A stretch of DNA of 64,000 nucleotides from Microvelia longipes (GCA_018340805.1 JACMZG010001863.1:55178429-55242428), one strand, 5' to 3'. Shown: positions 19,715 to 31,994, counted from the stretch's first letter. The notes: a model not told the origin generated them from the sequence alone. A program made the numbers and translations.

Positions 19715-20865
19715 TAATAACCTGAGGTACATTAGTAGGCTAACCCTGCTCTTTAAGTGGGACAGCCTTTAGTGAAAGCTTTATGGCAAAAACATTAGAT
19801 TTAGAGTTCGATTATATTAGTGAGACTTTTATATTTCTACATTTCTTTGTATATAATATCTAAAGTGAAATGCATTTTACTAATAAAAGCTTAGACAAAC
19901 AAAAAGTGCTTTTAAAAAAAGCTATTTACGAAATGCAGTCTATTGAATTATAATGGATACCTTAGCCTCATCGCCTAGGGGAAGAGTTCAAACTACCTTT
20001 GAAGGGATTTACTGGAGGATTTGAATTTTCCCAGGTTGCTTTGCATGCGGCGGGGGAAATGAGAGTAAAATTTAATCAAATATAGTTTCGCTTAATTACG
20101 CCGCCTCCGGGTAAACATTAGTTTTATTAACTCCATTTATTCGTTTGATAAAACAATCATTATTTCAAAGATCAAAAGTACATTGTAAGCCCATGAAAGA
20201 AGTTATTATTAACTAAATGTTAAAAGCAAATTATTGAAATTAAATAATGAAATAAATGATGATGAGTTAATTAGTTTAATTAGAAATAATAATGTAGTTA
20301 AAACTAATTTATATCAAAGCAGTAATAAGTTAATGAAATGAGGTTATTAGTATGAGTTAAGCAAACGTTTTTATAAGTATGCTTTGACTAAATGTTCTTG
20401 TAAGTATGAGTTGAGCAAACGTTTTTATATGAGCTTATGAGGGGGAGTTGAAAAATTATTGATGAGTACTTTATGAAACGATGAACTGTACTTTTGAGTA
20501 TGGGATGAAGAAATGTTCTTATGAGTTGGAGTTGAAATGGTCCTCAAAAGAGTTACTGTTTGTAGAAATGAGCTCTACTAATACAATGATTGAATTGATT
20601 TAAATGTGTTTGTGTTAAGTCATGAAATTAGCTTTAAGATAAAACAATGTTTAGGATGTGCTGACTTCAGACTCGCTTTGCTTGTCTCCAGAATTACTTG
20701 ATTACCCAAGCTTAAGATAGTATTACTTCAGTCTACTCTAGACCTTCAGGATTATTAGCTATCCAAATATGTAGAGTGTTATGATGTTTTGTTAATTACA
20801 AGCTTAGAAAATTAATACGGTTAGGCATTCAATCAAATAACACGAGTAATACTTTTAACAGGATA
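19715..20865. other. AT-rich spacer
   Basis: Loose repetition of TAAGTATGAGTTGAGCAAAC-type phrases occurs at 20345-20540 (three copies). No gene recognised. Confidence 0.45.
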
Positions 20866-20867
20866 GG

Positions 20868-21225
20868 CTGGTATAAATCAAACAGGATAGGATAAGATGG
20901 AATAAACAGGAGGTGGAGATGGAATAAACAGGATAGGTTAGAGCTGGAATAAACAGGATAGGTTAGAGATGGAATAAACAGGATAGGTTGGAGATGGAAT
21001 AAACAGGATAGGTTAGAGCTGGAATAAACAGGATAGGTTGGAGATGGAATAAACAGGATAGGTTGGAGATGGAGGAGATGGAATAAAACAGGATAGGTTG
21101 GAGATGGAATAAACAGGATAGGTGGAGATGGAATATAGGTTGGAGGGAATAACAGGATAGGTTAGAGTGGAATAAACAGGATAGGTTGGAGATGGATAAA
21201 AAGATGGAATAAACAGGATAGGTTT
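20868..21225. repeat. 25-bp minisatellite
   Basis: About 13 copies built from AAACAGGATAGGTTGGAGAT and GGAAT, some truncated. The minus-strand frame rich in Tyr-Pro-Val is an artefact. Confidence 0.95.
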
Positions 21226-22340
21226 GAACACCTAAATACTAAATAATATAATATACTAGGTAGCTACTTATTCAAATAAAAAACTCTAAAATTAATACTC
21301 TAAATACCAAACATTTTTGGTCTTTTTAACATCTTTCCGGTTCTTTAATAATTTCTAATGATAAATTTATTACACATATTATATCCATATAAAAAAATAA
21401 TGTTATTAACACTATCAAAAGCTAGGAATGCCCAGATGTTCAGAAATTATAATCTGTTAAAAACTAAAAATTTTAACGGATTCAAAGGAACCGAAAAAAT
21501 AGAAAAAAAGTTTATATCTAAAGAACCGAAAAAGTTGATATGTCTATTAAATGCAGCACGGTAGCAATCTATAGAATTATGATTATAATTTTTTTAGAAG
21601 TTAAAAAAAATATAAAATGATTTCTTTTAGTTATTGTGACTGGAATCATTGTGACCTGGTATGATTTACTGTTTCCTGAGCGCTGAAAAAATTCTGACCT
21701 TTTTCTCGACAATGAAATCCGTCCACCCTCTACTTCGGTTAAAATGCTTTAAAACTATTCATATAACTTCTTTTTTATATATTCTACCCTTACCTAATAA
21801 AAAGGACCACAGCATCCCTGGATTAGGATCCCACGGTAGGAAGCTAGACAGGAAGTTGAATCAGGTCCGAACTCGGTCCGATTCAGTCCAACCTGTTTAT
21901 GTTTAGTCGGTTCTACATTTTGTCATCTTATTGTGTATTTTGTTACTGTTTATTTTATTTTTCTTTTCTATTGCTAGTCAGGTGTAGTTTTGTATTATTT
22001 CTAATTTATAATAATATCCTTTTTATACTGCTAATAGTGTAGATTTGTGGACACCCTATAATTTTCGGGTGTAAAAATCAACAAAAACTGGGATATTGTG
22101 GCTATTATAGGAAATCTTGGTGCAAACAGTAAGGATTATCCCATCCGCATGGCACATTTCTCTTAATTGTTCCCATTTAAACCGTTCTGCTACACAAAGC
22201 TGTCATCTTGTTCCATTATATTGTTTGTGGTTAATATTGATTAATTTATTCGGATACTGTTAAACCTTTTCGGTCGTTCAACAATACAGAACAAAGCACA
22301 ACAGAATTAAAGCAGAAATATAATTCTGTTGGTTAGCCTT
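21226..22340. other. Spacer
   Basis: Plus-strand frames at 21358-21564 and 21661-21906 have no splice sites or recognised motifs supporting them. Nothing else identified. Confidence 0.4.
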
Positions 22341-22344
22341 ATGG

Positions 22345-22630
22345 TCTATATTGCGTGTAGCATACACTTTGTATTGCGTGTAGCATACACTTTGTATTGC
22401 GTGTAGCATACCTTTGTTTGCGTGTAGCATACTTGTATTGCGTGTAGCATACACTTTGTATTGGTGTACTTTGTATGCGTGTAGCATACACTTTGTATTG
22501 CGTTGTACCTTTGTATTGCGTGTACCATACACTTTGTATTGCGTGTAGCATACACTTTGTATTGCGTGTTAGCATACACTTTGTATTGTGTGTTGCATAC
22601 ACTTTGTATTGCGTGTACATACACTTTGGG
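22345..22630. repeat. 23-bp minisatellite
   Basis: About 12 copies of ACACTTTGTATTGCGTGTAG plus CAT, several with deletions. Frames on both strands are artefacts. Confidence 0.95.
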
Positions 22631-22756
22631 GAAGTTTATGGATACCTCCCCCCTACCACTAATTTTTTTTTGGTTTTAGTGAATTTTCAAAGAATAATTA
22701 ATGAAAATCATGGAGAGGAGGGGGGAGGTGATTTTTCTTGTAAACGTGTAGGGTTA

Positions 22757-22757
<1 letters not shown>

Positions 22758-22830
<73 letters not shown>

Positions 22831-22831
22831 T

Positions 22832-22862
<31 letters not shown>
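22758..22862. repeat. (TA)n microsatellite at a repeat end
   Basis: TA tract followed by CGAGATTTTGTTCCTAGAAG and then a GACACAATAACTTTCGAA phrase, like the minus-strand RI ends elsewhere. Confidence 0.95.
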
Positions 22863-22863
<1 letters not shown>

Positions 22864-23160
22864 CGAGATTTTGTTCCTAGAAGTTTCGATAGGACACAAT
22901 AACTTTCGAATTCTTTTTCTAATCTATATTAATCTTGGTACAAAGATCGGCTTCATAAATGTACAGAATCCTAATATTTTTGAAATGTATATGACGCCAT
23001 TAACCCATAATAATGACTGCAATGATTTATAAAAAGTCACAAATCTTCTTTGTATAAAAGTTATCTGATAGGTCTTATAGGGTGCCACGAAGTAATACCT
23101 AACCATCTGGTTAGGTATTACTACTGGTAGTGCATATTTTTTATAACTATTCATGTTAGA
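22863..23160 (-). repeat. RI/R5S-like repeat fragment
   Basis: Contains TATGACGCCATTAACCCATA and AATGACTGCAATGATTTAT, recalling the TGACGTCATTAACC...AATGACTCAGCAAA phrase of R5S. The minus-strand 76-codon frame is in repeat DNA. Confidence 0.45.
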
Positions 23161-23239
23161 TAATTAATTCCCCATAAAAAGCCCAAAAAATGCTACTACA
23201 ATTTGACAAAAAATCGTAGGAGACAAAATTCACACCAGC

Positions 23240-23470
23240 AAGCTTGTTGTTAACCCATGCTTGATTTTAACCCAAAATCATGCTTTTTGTTGATTCAAGC
23301 ATGTTGTTGACCCAAGCTTATTGTTGACCAAGCTTGTTGTTGACCAAGCTTGTTGTTGACTCAAGTTTGTTGTTGACCCAAGTTTGTTTTTGACCAAGCT
23401 TGTTGTTGACTCAAGCATGTTGTTTACCAAGCTTACTGTTGACCCAAATTTGTTGTTGACCTAAGCTTTT
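23240..23470. repeat. 17-18 bp minisatellite
   Basis: About 12 copies of TTGTTGACCCAAGCTTG with single-base changes (AAGCATG, AAGTTTG). Confidence 0.92.
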
Positions 23471-23683
23471 GGATTTGTTGTCTGCATTTATAAATATTTC
23501 TTAAATGTTTGTATTAGTTTAACAAGTACATTAAAATTATATACATAAATAAGTTACAAGTATTATTTGATTTGAGTACAATATATATATATATCAAGCT
23601 CTCAAATGCAAATGTTGTACGAAGCTATCGAATTGCGGTCTATTAAAAATGCTGTCTATTTTGCGGCCACACTTTTAAATTTT

Positions 23684-23876
23684 TGCTATCTCAAATACAA
23701 GCCACAGATGTGATACAGGTTATGTTGACCCCAGAAAACTGTAGAATAGTACAATATATTTTTTTTTCAAAATAAATGCAGTTTTGAAAAAAAAAAAAAA
23801 TATTCTGCTATTTTACAGTTTTCTGAGTTCAACAAGACCTCTATCACATCTGTGGCTTGCATTTGAGATATTTCTA
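23684..23876. mobile_element. RJ palindromic MITE, about 190 bp
   Basis: CTATCTCAAATACAAGCCAC and AGATGTGATACAGG at the left match inverted sequence at 23846-23876. A poly-A/poly-T rich centre lies at 23757-23805. A partial relative (ACCACATCTGTGGCTTGC) is at 32431. No coding capacity. Confidence 0.75.
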
Positions 23877-23939
23877 CAATGTTTGACAATTTAAAAAAAA
23901 ATTAAAAAAATCCAAGTCCCAGGTTCTCTCTACCTTCCT

Positions 23940-24309
23940 CTAAATACATATTACAAGAGTTTGTAATTGCTTCTTTGCTTCTTTATATCCAAATGGCTCC
24001 ACCTTTAAAGACAAATCACTTTTAATATCATCCAAATAAGGACTATCACTCAACAGATAAAATGAGACGTGCGACGCGTGGTAAACCCTTAACTAAAAGG
24101 ATAATATCCCCTTCTTAAAGAAAAATGTAAACAATATCTTGTTTTTCTAATATAAGGATTATTATAGCCATCCTCAGCGGCGGTACCTGGCAAACAACAA
24201 TAAGTCCAGTCATCATCACATCATTAACTTCTTTATAAACATGACGCTTGTGTGAAGGAGTGATGTTTCCTGCAAGATCATCAATCATCGAAAGAAATCC
24301 TTCAACCAT
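23940..24309 (-). CDS. Two-exon candidate gene of unknown function
   Basis: Exon 1 (24309-24187) starts with ATG in a strong context (ACAATGG) and encodes 41 residues beginning MVEGFLSMIDDLAGNITPSH. It ends CAG before GTACCG. A 94-bp intron (24186-24093) ends CCTTTTAG. Exon 2 (24092-23940) continues in phase 0, LRVYHASHVSFYLLSDSPYL onward, for 50 residues to a TAG. The joined product is 91 residues, mixed in charge, with a hydrophobic stretch at VMMTGLIVVC and an amphipathic Lys-rich end (FGYKEAKKQLQ). I do not recognise the family. The frame could also leave exon 2 at CTT|GTAATA and continue in further exons. Composition and phase argue for a real gene; there is no transcript evidence. Confidence 0.4.
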
Positions 24310-24884
24310 TGTGTCTCATCATTTTTTACGACTTTAACTTATCATTGTTATTTGACTTCGATGTCAATCTACTTAGCATTAATAATAGATTCAACTACTG
24401 TGTAAAAAAAGAACTTAAGTGACATTAAAAATGACGTGAAATCTATCAAAATTGTACAAAAGGAAGAAAACGACTGAATTAGTTAGGACTGGGACAAGCG
24501 ATTGTTCCCTTGACAATTCTTTTATTTGAATACATATTATTTTGATGTATGTTTAGATGGTTCATAAATAGGAATGAGTACGACACTCATTGCATTGAAA
24601 GTTGCTTATGAATTGTATAAACACTATTCTTAGAGAGTATTTTAACAATAAGATTCGTATTGTCATTTCTGTTGGGTTTGACAATGAAATTTTCATGTCT
24701 ATATCTTCGCTCTTTATTGGAACTTAAATGAGGGAGAAGTGGGCTGATTCGTAACTTCAGTAAGCGGAGGGAAACTTATAATCAAGGATCTTTGATGAAG
24801 AGGGTAACACGCTAAGTCGATTTACCATTTAAAAAATGACCCCGTTGAGGATAAAAAGAAAGATAACGATCCATCAGAAAACAT

Positions 24885-25037
24885 ATGTCAAAAACTCCAC
24901 ATGCTTGGTACGAACTGAGCATGCTTGCAAATATTGCATCCAAACAATATAATTGTGCAGGTCTTGAATTTAGATGCAAAGTTATCTTCCGACCGAAGAA
25001 ACCCTGGTCTAAAAAGACCTTAATATCCTCTGTATAG
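24885..25037 (+). CDS. Short open frame, coding-like, unidentified
   Basis: ATG at 24885 opens a 50-codon frame to TAG at 25035. It begins MSKTPHAWYELSMLANIASK and later contains CAGLEFRCKVIFRPKKPW. Its Cys, Trp and Pro content is high for this AT-rich DNA. A second overlapping frame from about 24837 is also open for part of the way, so the case is weak. It may be a small exon or a transposon relic. Confidence 0.22.
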   Translation: MSKTPHAWYELSMLANIASKQYNCAGLEFRCKVIFRPKKPWSKKTLISSV

Positions 25038-25103
25038 TATTAGTTAGTAGTTAGTAGTTAGTAGTAGTTAGTATCCTCTGTAGCATAGTTCTCAACATAT
25101 TAA

Positions 25104-25499
25104 AGTTTCAACATAGAGAAGCGTAAAAGCCGCGTAGAGAGCCGTGCCGAGAGCTATGCGAAAGCCGCACTGATGGCCATGCAGAGCCCCGAGTTTTTTT
25201 TAAAAAATATATCATATGAGGTAGGGAAGCCTTCTACCATACTCAAAAGTTTTGAAGTTAAAAAAAAGCATAAAATAAAACTCTTTACATTTATTCCCCC
25301 AGAGCCATTTGCCGCCTCCCTGCCTCACTGCCTCCGTCCCTTCTCGTCCTTACTTCCATTACTTTGGAAGGTTCATTATTTTAAATTATTCATCTTGACT
25401 TTTTTTTCTTTCGTTTTCATTTTATTTTATCTCCTAGTCTCTTTATATATTTGTTATTTTCATTATTGTATCCTTTCTACAAGTAACTACCTGAGTTAA
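25104..25499 (+). CDS. Open frame with charged N-terminal part, unidentified
   Basis: The frame is open from just after a stop at 25101 to TAA at 25497, with a Met at 25173. The upstream part reads NIEKRKSRVESRAESYAKAA, likely helical and alternating in charge, encoded by imperfect GAGAGCC-type repeats. The C-terminal third is a T-rich-DNA-encoded hydrophobic Phe/Leu stretch, which is common in chance frames. No start signal or domain recognised. Confidence 0.2.
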   Translation, partial: SFNIEKRKSRVESRAESYAKAALMAMQSPEFFLKNISYEVGKPSTILKSFEVKKKHKIKLFTFIPPEPFAASLPHCLRPFSSLLPLLWKVHYFKLFILTFFSFVFILFYLLVSLYICYFHYCILSTSNYLS

Positions 25500-25565
25500 T
25501 TTTGAGCTGTCCTTAAAAAAAGTAAATTTAAAGTAAAATAGTTAAATTATATTATACAAATTATA

Positions 25566-25571
25566 CACACC

Positions 25572-25607
<36 letters not shown>

Positions 25608-25608
25608 A

Positions 25609-25661
<53 letters not shown>
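25566..25661. repeat. (CA)n then (TA)n compound microsatellite
   Basis: CA repeats (25566-25606) pass into TA repeats (25608-25661) and then TGTGTGTGTATG. Confidence 0.97.
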
Positions 25662-25664
<3 letters not shown>

Positions 25665-25739
25665 TGTGTGTATGTATATATACACAATTGCTCTCTAAAT
25701 GCAGTGTTTAGCAATAATTTGGCTCAATTAATTATACTT

Positions 25740-26330
25740 ATAACAGTAACAGGTTACCTATTTATCTAAAGTTATTCATATAGGTTATTTATCTAATGTT
25801 ATACTTATAACAATAATAGGGTATTTATCTAAAGTTATATACATGTAACAGTAGCAGGCTATTTATCCAGAATTATATTCATATACTGTAACAGGTTATT
25901 TATTCATATAACAGTACAGGCTATTTATCCAGAATTATATTCATATAACAGTGGTTATTTATTCAAAGTTATTTATATATAACAGTAACAGGCTATTTAT
26001 CCAGAATTATATTCATATAACAGTAACTGGTTATTTATTAAAAGTTATTTATATATAACAGTAGCAGGCTATTTATCCAGAATTATATTCATATAACAGT
26101 AACTGGTTATTTATTCAAAGTTATTTATATATAACAGTAACAGGCTATTTATCCAGAATTATATTCATATAACAGTAACTGGTTATTTATTAAAAGTTAT
26201 TTATATATAACAGTAGCAGGCTATTTATCCAGAATTATATTCATATAACAGTATAACAGGTTATTTATCCAAAGTTATACTTATAACAGTAATAGACTAT
26301 TTATCCAAAGTTATATACATATAACAGTAG
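25740..26330. repeat. About 76-bp composite minisatellite (two 38-bp half units)
   Basis: Alternating half units: GGCTATTTATCCAGAATTAT with ATTCATATAACAGTAACT, and GGTTATTTATTCAAAGTTAT with TTATATATAACAGTAACA. The clean higher-order alternation in the centre (25900-26260) decays to single 38-bp-like units at both edges. Confidence 0.93.
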
Positions 26331-27140
26331 CAATCTACTGTTATATGTATATATGTATAAATATAATTATTGTAATAATTATATTTATACATATAATAAA
26401 ATAAATTGTATGTATAAATATAATCCAGGATTATATTCATATTACAGTTACAAGTTATTTATCCAAAGCTATAAAAAGTACTAGACTGTTTTTGCAACCT
26501 AAATTTTTATTTTATAACATCTAAAAAAAAAGGTATAGGCGATTTAATCTGGTCCATCAGGTCATTTAGTACTGATACTTATTATTTGACGTTTAAAAAA
26601 AGGAAGTGAACTTAGTCTAGGCTAAAAACTCAGAACATCCGATGTCGAATTCAAGCGATTTTTTTATCGCGGCTTTTATGAAGCCGAGAGGTTTTGACTT
26701 CAAAAAAGACTTTTTTATGTCAATAAGATTTATAAGCTAAAGGAAGCCACAACAAACGAGAGGTTGTCCATTTCCTTTTTGGGCAAAGCACCCTTATTCC
26801 TTAATTTTTTTCCAACATATCGCCCTACATAAAGAACTGTTTGAAAAAAATTCAATCTATTTTCTATGAAGAGAAGATTGAATTTTCTTGTGGTCAGATT
26901 AAATCTAATAGAAATTAAATGAAGAGGGGACCCGGAGAGGGATGAAAGGGTATATCCGGGTCAGAACTTCAAAGAAAAAGAAATCAATTTTCACGAAAAG
27001 AATTAATTATATTATATACAGCAGTGCCTGGACCAATTCGGAAAAATCTACTATAACATTTGACAGTAAAAGAGACCTAGTTGTAGAAGCATGGGATGAC
27101 AAAAAATGAAATCGATTTTTCTCGACTAAGCAAATTTTTA
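26331..27140. other. Spacer
   Basis: A short inverted repeat of ATACATATAACAGTAGC with CTACTGTTATATGTAT spans 26310-26350. No gene is recognised in the rest. Confidence 0.4.
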
Positions 27141-27720
27141 AAATCGGGGTACTTTGGAACTTTTCCTTATCACATCGGATTCGCTTCGCTCATCCTCGAT
27201 GCTTTGTACTCGATTCGCTCGTCCTCAGAATATACAATTCGCCAAATTTATACTGCATAGTATGTCCTCGGACTTGCTTTGCTCATACTCGGATAGTAAA
27301 TTCATTCTTAGGGGTCACCCGTACAGCACTGACCACGCTAACGCTGCTTAACTATTATGATCCCACAGAAATCATGCATATACTTGTATTGAAACGAAAC
27401 TTAAACCTATTTATTACGTAAAGGTATATAGTTTACGGTTTAAGTAATAAAGTAAAGATAAAATAGATATACTGTCTATCAAAAAAAAAATGCTAGACAG
27501 TTTAAACTGTCTAGCACAAATACTATAGGAGCAGGATGATAAGAGTCACACCCAAACACACATACAGACAGAAAACTTTGCGAAAACCACTCAGGAAGCC
27601 TTAAAAACACCTGAAACGGATAATTTCGGTTTCGGATTTTTTGCAAACACAATACTTTTCCTGTATACCTACGGTATAAATGAGGAAAAAGTAAAAATTC
27701 GAAGGCCCCTTGTATCAAAA
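27141..27720 (-). repeat. R5S repeat copy, internally deleted
   Basis: Reads GGGTACTTTGGAACTTTTCC, TCGCTTCGCTCATCCTCG, the 5S-like box (27309-27352, reverse complement), AAACGAAACTTAAACC, TATTTATTACGTAAAGGTAT, then jumps to the far end CAGACAGAAAACTTTGCGAA and AAAAACACCTGAAACGGATA. Frames on both strands are shadows. Confidence 0.75.
27309..27352 (-). ncRNA. 5S-rRNA-like box in R5S
   Basis: On the minus strand: GTTAAGCAGCGTTAGCGTGG, then TCAGTGCTGTACGGGTGACC. This matches the 5S rRNA internal control region (GTTAAGCAGCGTCGGGCG ... GGTTAGTACTTGGATGGGTGACCGC), including A-box and C-box positions. The 5' third of 5S is not present. Confidence 0.65.
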
Positions 27721-28009
27721 GAGATTTTAAATTAAGTAAATTCTTTCTTAGTCATTTTTATCTTGCTTATACGATTGTAGCCACGGATACAATCTTATAA
27801 GCACTCGATTTCGGCACCGGAAGTCTGGAGTACCAAGTACGGGCTATGATCTAAGTTTATATGGCAGTATTTGCAGTGAACAAATTTCACCCACTGTAGT
27901 TGATTCTTAGACGATAGTTGATACGAACCACTTGACGCGGTTCCCTTGAGATGAATATCTTGATGGACTGAACATTTATTTTTTTAATAAAAAATTTAAA
28001 AAAAATCTT

Positions 28010-28390
28010 TTATTCACTAAAATAGTTACAAAATGCATCATTTTAATGCATCTTGTATCAAGTATATAATTTAATATATCTTGTATCATGTATCATGTGT
28101 ATTATTTAAGGGATCTTGTATCATGTAAAATTATTTAATGCATCTTGTATTATGTATATTATTTAATCCATCTTGCATTATGTATATTTTTAATGCATCT
28201 TGTATCATGTATATTATTTAATGCATCTTGTATTATGTATATTATTTTATGCATCTTGTATTATGTATATTTTTTAATACATCTTGTTTCATGTATATTA
28301 TTTAATACATCTTGTTTCATGTATATTATTTAATTCATCTTGTTTCATGTATATTATTTAATACATCTTGTTTCAGGTATATTATTAATG
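28010..28390. repeat. 27-28 bp minisatellite
   Basis: About 13 copies of ATGCATCTTGTATCATGTAT plus ATTATTTA. The Tyr/Ile-rich frame is an artefact. Confidence 0.94.
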
Positions 28391-28439
28391 CATCCCTTAT
28401 GAGATAGAGTCGTGGGTAGAGTATGACTTTCTTATCGCA

Positions 28440-28600
28440 TAGAGTATTATGCGTATTATGTACCAGTGTATGCGTATTATGTGCCATTGTATTTATGCTA
28501 GATAATTAAAACTTTGTACAAATCAGTCTACAGCTGTAGTTGTGCTATATTCAGAAAATATGTTTGGTGACGTCATTAATAATGACTAAGTGAAACTTAA
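28440..28600 (+). repeat. R5S flank fragment
   Basis: Contains TGTATTTATGCTAG, TTTGTACAAATCAGTC and GGTGACGTCATTAATAATGACTAAG, matching the R5S upstream flank. Confidence 0.5.
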
Positions 28601-28601
28601 A

Positions 28602-28762
28602 ATACGGGCCTTCGGCCCGTAGCCGCTACGCGGCCACATTGTTTTTGTTTTGTGTTATGTATGGTTTCACTATCGTTTCTTGTTACATGGCATTTTGCCA
28701 CGTATTTAGCGAATTTTCACAGCCTCGTTTCACAGGCCCGCTTCGCGGGCCTGAGAGGCTTT
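28602..28762. repeat. RL GC hairpins
   Basis: ACGGGCCTTCGGCCCGT (28608) folds with a TTC loop. GCCGCTACGCGGC follows directly and forms a second hairpin. AGGCCCGCTTCGCGGGCCT (28734) forms a third. Related blocks occur at 29152, 44757 and 49760. They look like parts of a dispersed repeat; I cannot say whether the hairpins have a role. Confidence 0.55.
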
Positions 28763-29147
28763 CTCACAAATTTGATTTTATTAATCCTCTATTATTAATA
28801 GTAAGCAATAATATTACAGTTAACAAGCAATATAAGAAAATAATAAGTATATTTAAATACATAACTAATACGTTTTTATAGAGGTATAAAGAATACAAGA
28901 AAAAAATCCACACGTTGCAACTGTTGGAGTAACCTTGTACAAAGGGTAAGAAAAGATTATAGTTTCATCTTTCATCAGTTTTAGTTGTCGTCCACCATAC
29001 AAAAGGGTATAAACTCTTACATATATTTATGATTGTTTATACAATTTAAAAAAAAATGTCAAGTTTTTTCGTAAACAAATTGTTTATTTGAGTATAATCT
29101 TTAGGTTGAAAAAAATATATTCATGATTATTTAAAACAAAAATACGG

Positions 29148-29180
29148 GCCTTGGGCCCGTAGCCGCTACGCGGCTAATTT
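29148..29180. repeat. RL GC hairpin copy
   Basis: ACGGGCCTTGGGCCCGTAGC then GCTACGCGGC, a near copy of 28608-28634. Confidence 0.55.
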
Positions 29181-29334
29181 GATTTTACTAATTAAGATTT
29201 TATTAATACTTTATTATTAATATTATGCTATAATATTAAAATTAACAAGCATTATAAACAATGTTTTAAATGTTGTTAAAAACATTAATGTTTGTGTTTA
29301 AGTTGTTTTTAAATAAACATACCGTTTCCGTCAC

Positions 29335-30005
<671 letters not shown>

Positions 30006-30093
30006 TAATCCTCTCCTTCTATCTCTTCACCAACTGTAAGTTCTCTTCTTATTATCATTAATACTAAGGTATTTTTCTATTTTCAATTTTATA

Positions 30094-30094
<1 letters not shown>

Positions 30095-30145
<51 letters not shown>

Positions 30146-30168
30146 ATATAATATATATATATATATAC
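30095..30168. repeat. (TA)n microsatellite
   Basis: TA tract followed by CTTACGGTATAAATGAGGAAA, which is an R5S end phrase. Confidence 0.95.
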
Positions 30169-30289
30169 TTACGGTATAAATGAGGAAAACTAAAATAATT
30201 ATGTATAAAACCGTTAGTAAGTATATATAAAAATATAATACATGGTTAGTAAATTTTATAGTATAATATATATTATATTATACTATATA

Positions 30290-30518
30290 ATAATAATAAT
30301 AATGCCCGTTTTAGGGCTTTCGGCCCTCAGGGTATTCTCCCTGCGGGAACCACCTCGGGTGGGTCACATCTACTATGCTCAAAGTGAAGCTAAAACAGGC
30401 GAAAGTTATTTTTAGAACAAATTCTATTCATAATAAACTGAGAGCATAACCCGGGCTGTGAACCCCGGACCTCCGGTGCCGAAGTCCAGTACTAAACGAC
30501 CACGGCTACGGAGGCAGA
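30290..30518 (-). mobile_element. SIN-L SINE, tRNA-derived head
   Basis: On the minus strand the copy starts GCCTCCGTAGCCGTGGTCGT (A-box region) and has GGTTCACAGCCC (B box) about 50 bp later. The body ends CCCGAGGTGGTTCCCGCAGG ... AAACGGGCATT, and the tail is (ATT)n. It is a second copy of the element at 31995-32239. The plus-strand frames across it are shadows. The Ser/Leu assignment rests on the long A-B spacing and the NGCCGAGNGGTTAAGGCG-like head of the other copy. Confidence 0.75.
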
Positions 30519-30519
30519 T

Positions 30520-31786
30520 TTATATTATTATTTATTTATATTTTACTATTAAGTATATATTGACGAAATTATATAATTTTATTATAACTTGTTATAATAA
30601 CCTGTATTGGGATCTAATAGGTTCTACATTACTACGTATTTACCAATATTTCACACATATTTATCGTCTAGCGAGCGAAGCGAGTCCCTATACAAATATT
30701 ATTTACTTTATATTTTGACAAAACATACTCAAACTAAAAATGTCAATAAATTTAGTCAGGGATTAGATCATATGATTAGATATAAATAAACTTATCAAAC
30801 ACAGTCGTACAAAAATAAAATCTAGACTCGTTTTGACTTCTAGATGGAATCGATTACCAAACTCTATTCTACTTCTTCTATGGGACCTACGTCATAATGA
30901 ACATTTGCTAAAACGAAATAAACATCAATAAATAGGATGTTTTATAAAAACTAATGAATGAGATGTAATACAATACTTGAGTAAACATGGTTGATCGTGC
31001 CTTTTAAAGTTTGTAATATGCCTTGTACAGCAGGTCTTAATCGACTGCTAATAGGAGCCATACGAGAGCCGACACTAGAGTCGGACCCTAAGAGGACGAG
31101 TCCCTCGAGGATTCTCACCCTCGCTACTCTCCTGATACTCTATTACTTTATAATATCTCTTCAGGAAAGAACATTTCAGCAGCATCTACACTTCTCTGAC
31201 GCAATATTCTTTCGCAATATTTAGAATCAATAACCGCACAATTAGATTTCATATTGACTTGTCTATAAAATTTAATTATAATTAAATCTAATAATTTATT
31301 AACTTTGAATTATCAGTTTATTGAATTAAATGCTGCAAGCTACAAACCTTCAGGATCTGTTCTGTAACAAAATAAACTGTCAACAAAATATGTAGGCAGG
31401 TAAAGGCGAGGATAAAATAAACGAACTAGGGAAAATCAAAATTATACTTCCATTCTTAATAGTAATACAAAAACAACCTGATTTTCTTAACTTATAACGG
31501 ACTTGATACTTAATATTAATACTTTAGGTTTTCGAATTCCGGGGGCTGAATCTATTTCAGAACACACAGTGGTCGGGCATTACCTATTTTTCTCTTAAAC
31601 TTCATTATCTTAAGTAAAAGAAAACTAAACTGATAACATCTAATAGATAACGCACCGACGTAGGAGCTACAACACATAATTTCCGATACAGTTCTTAAAG
31701 TCTGCACCAAGTTTAGATTAGGCAACAATAAGGACTTATAGCTACAATAGTTTTTCGTTAGTTGCACTTCTTAGTTTATATAATTC
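30520..31786. other. Spacer
   Basis: Two R5S-like GAGCGAAGCGAGTCCCT scraps (30668) and GGACGAGTCCCTCGAGGATT (31093). Frames at 30991 and 31552 lack support. Confidence 0.4.
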
Positions 31787-31994
31787 CATCTTAAATTACT
31801 TAATAAAAATAGGCTTTAATTCTATATGTTACAAAATTTATTTTGTTTAATTATTCAGCTATCATTGTGGCCGTCTTCAAAACAATAACTGTAAAAACAA
31901 AAAATATTAAAATTGCACAAAACTTTTTGTGCAATTATAATATTTTTTGTTTTCAGTCAATTTCATGTTCAATCAAGTCTTATCAGTCTTTATA

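Noticed and set aside
27154..27351. 65-codon plus-strand frame
   Set aside because: It is the R5S repeat read against its 5S-like sense strand; similar frames appear at 33519 and elsewhere.
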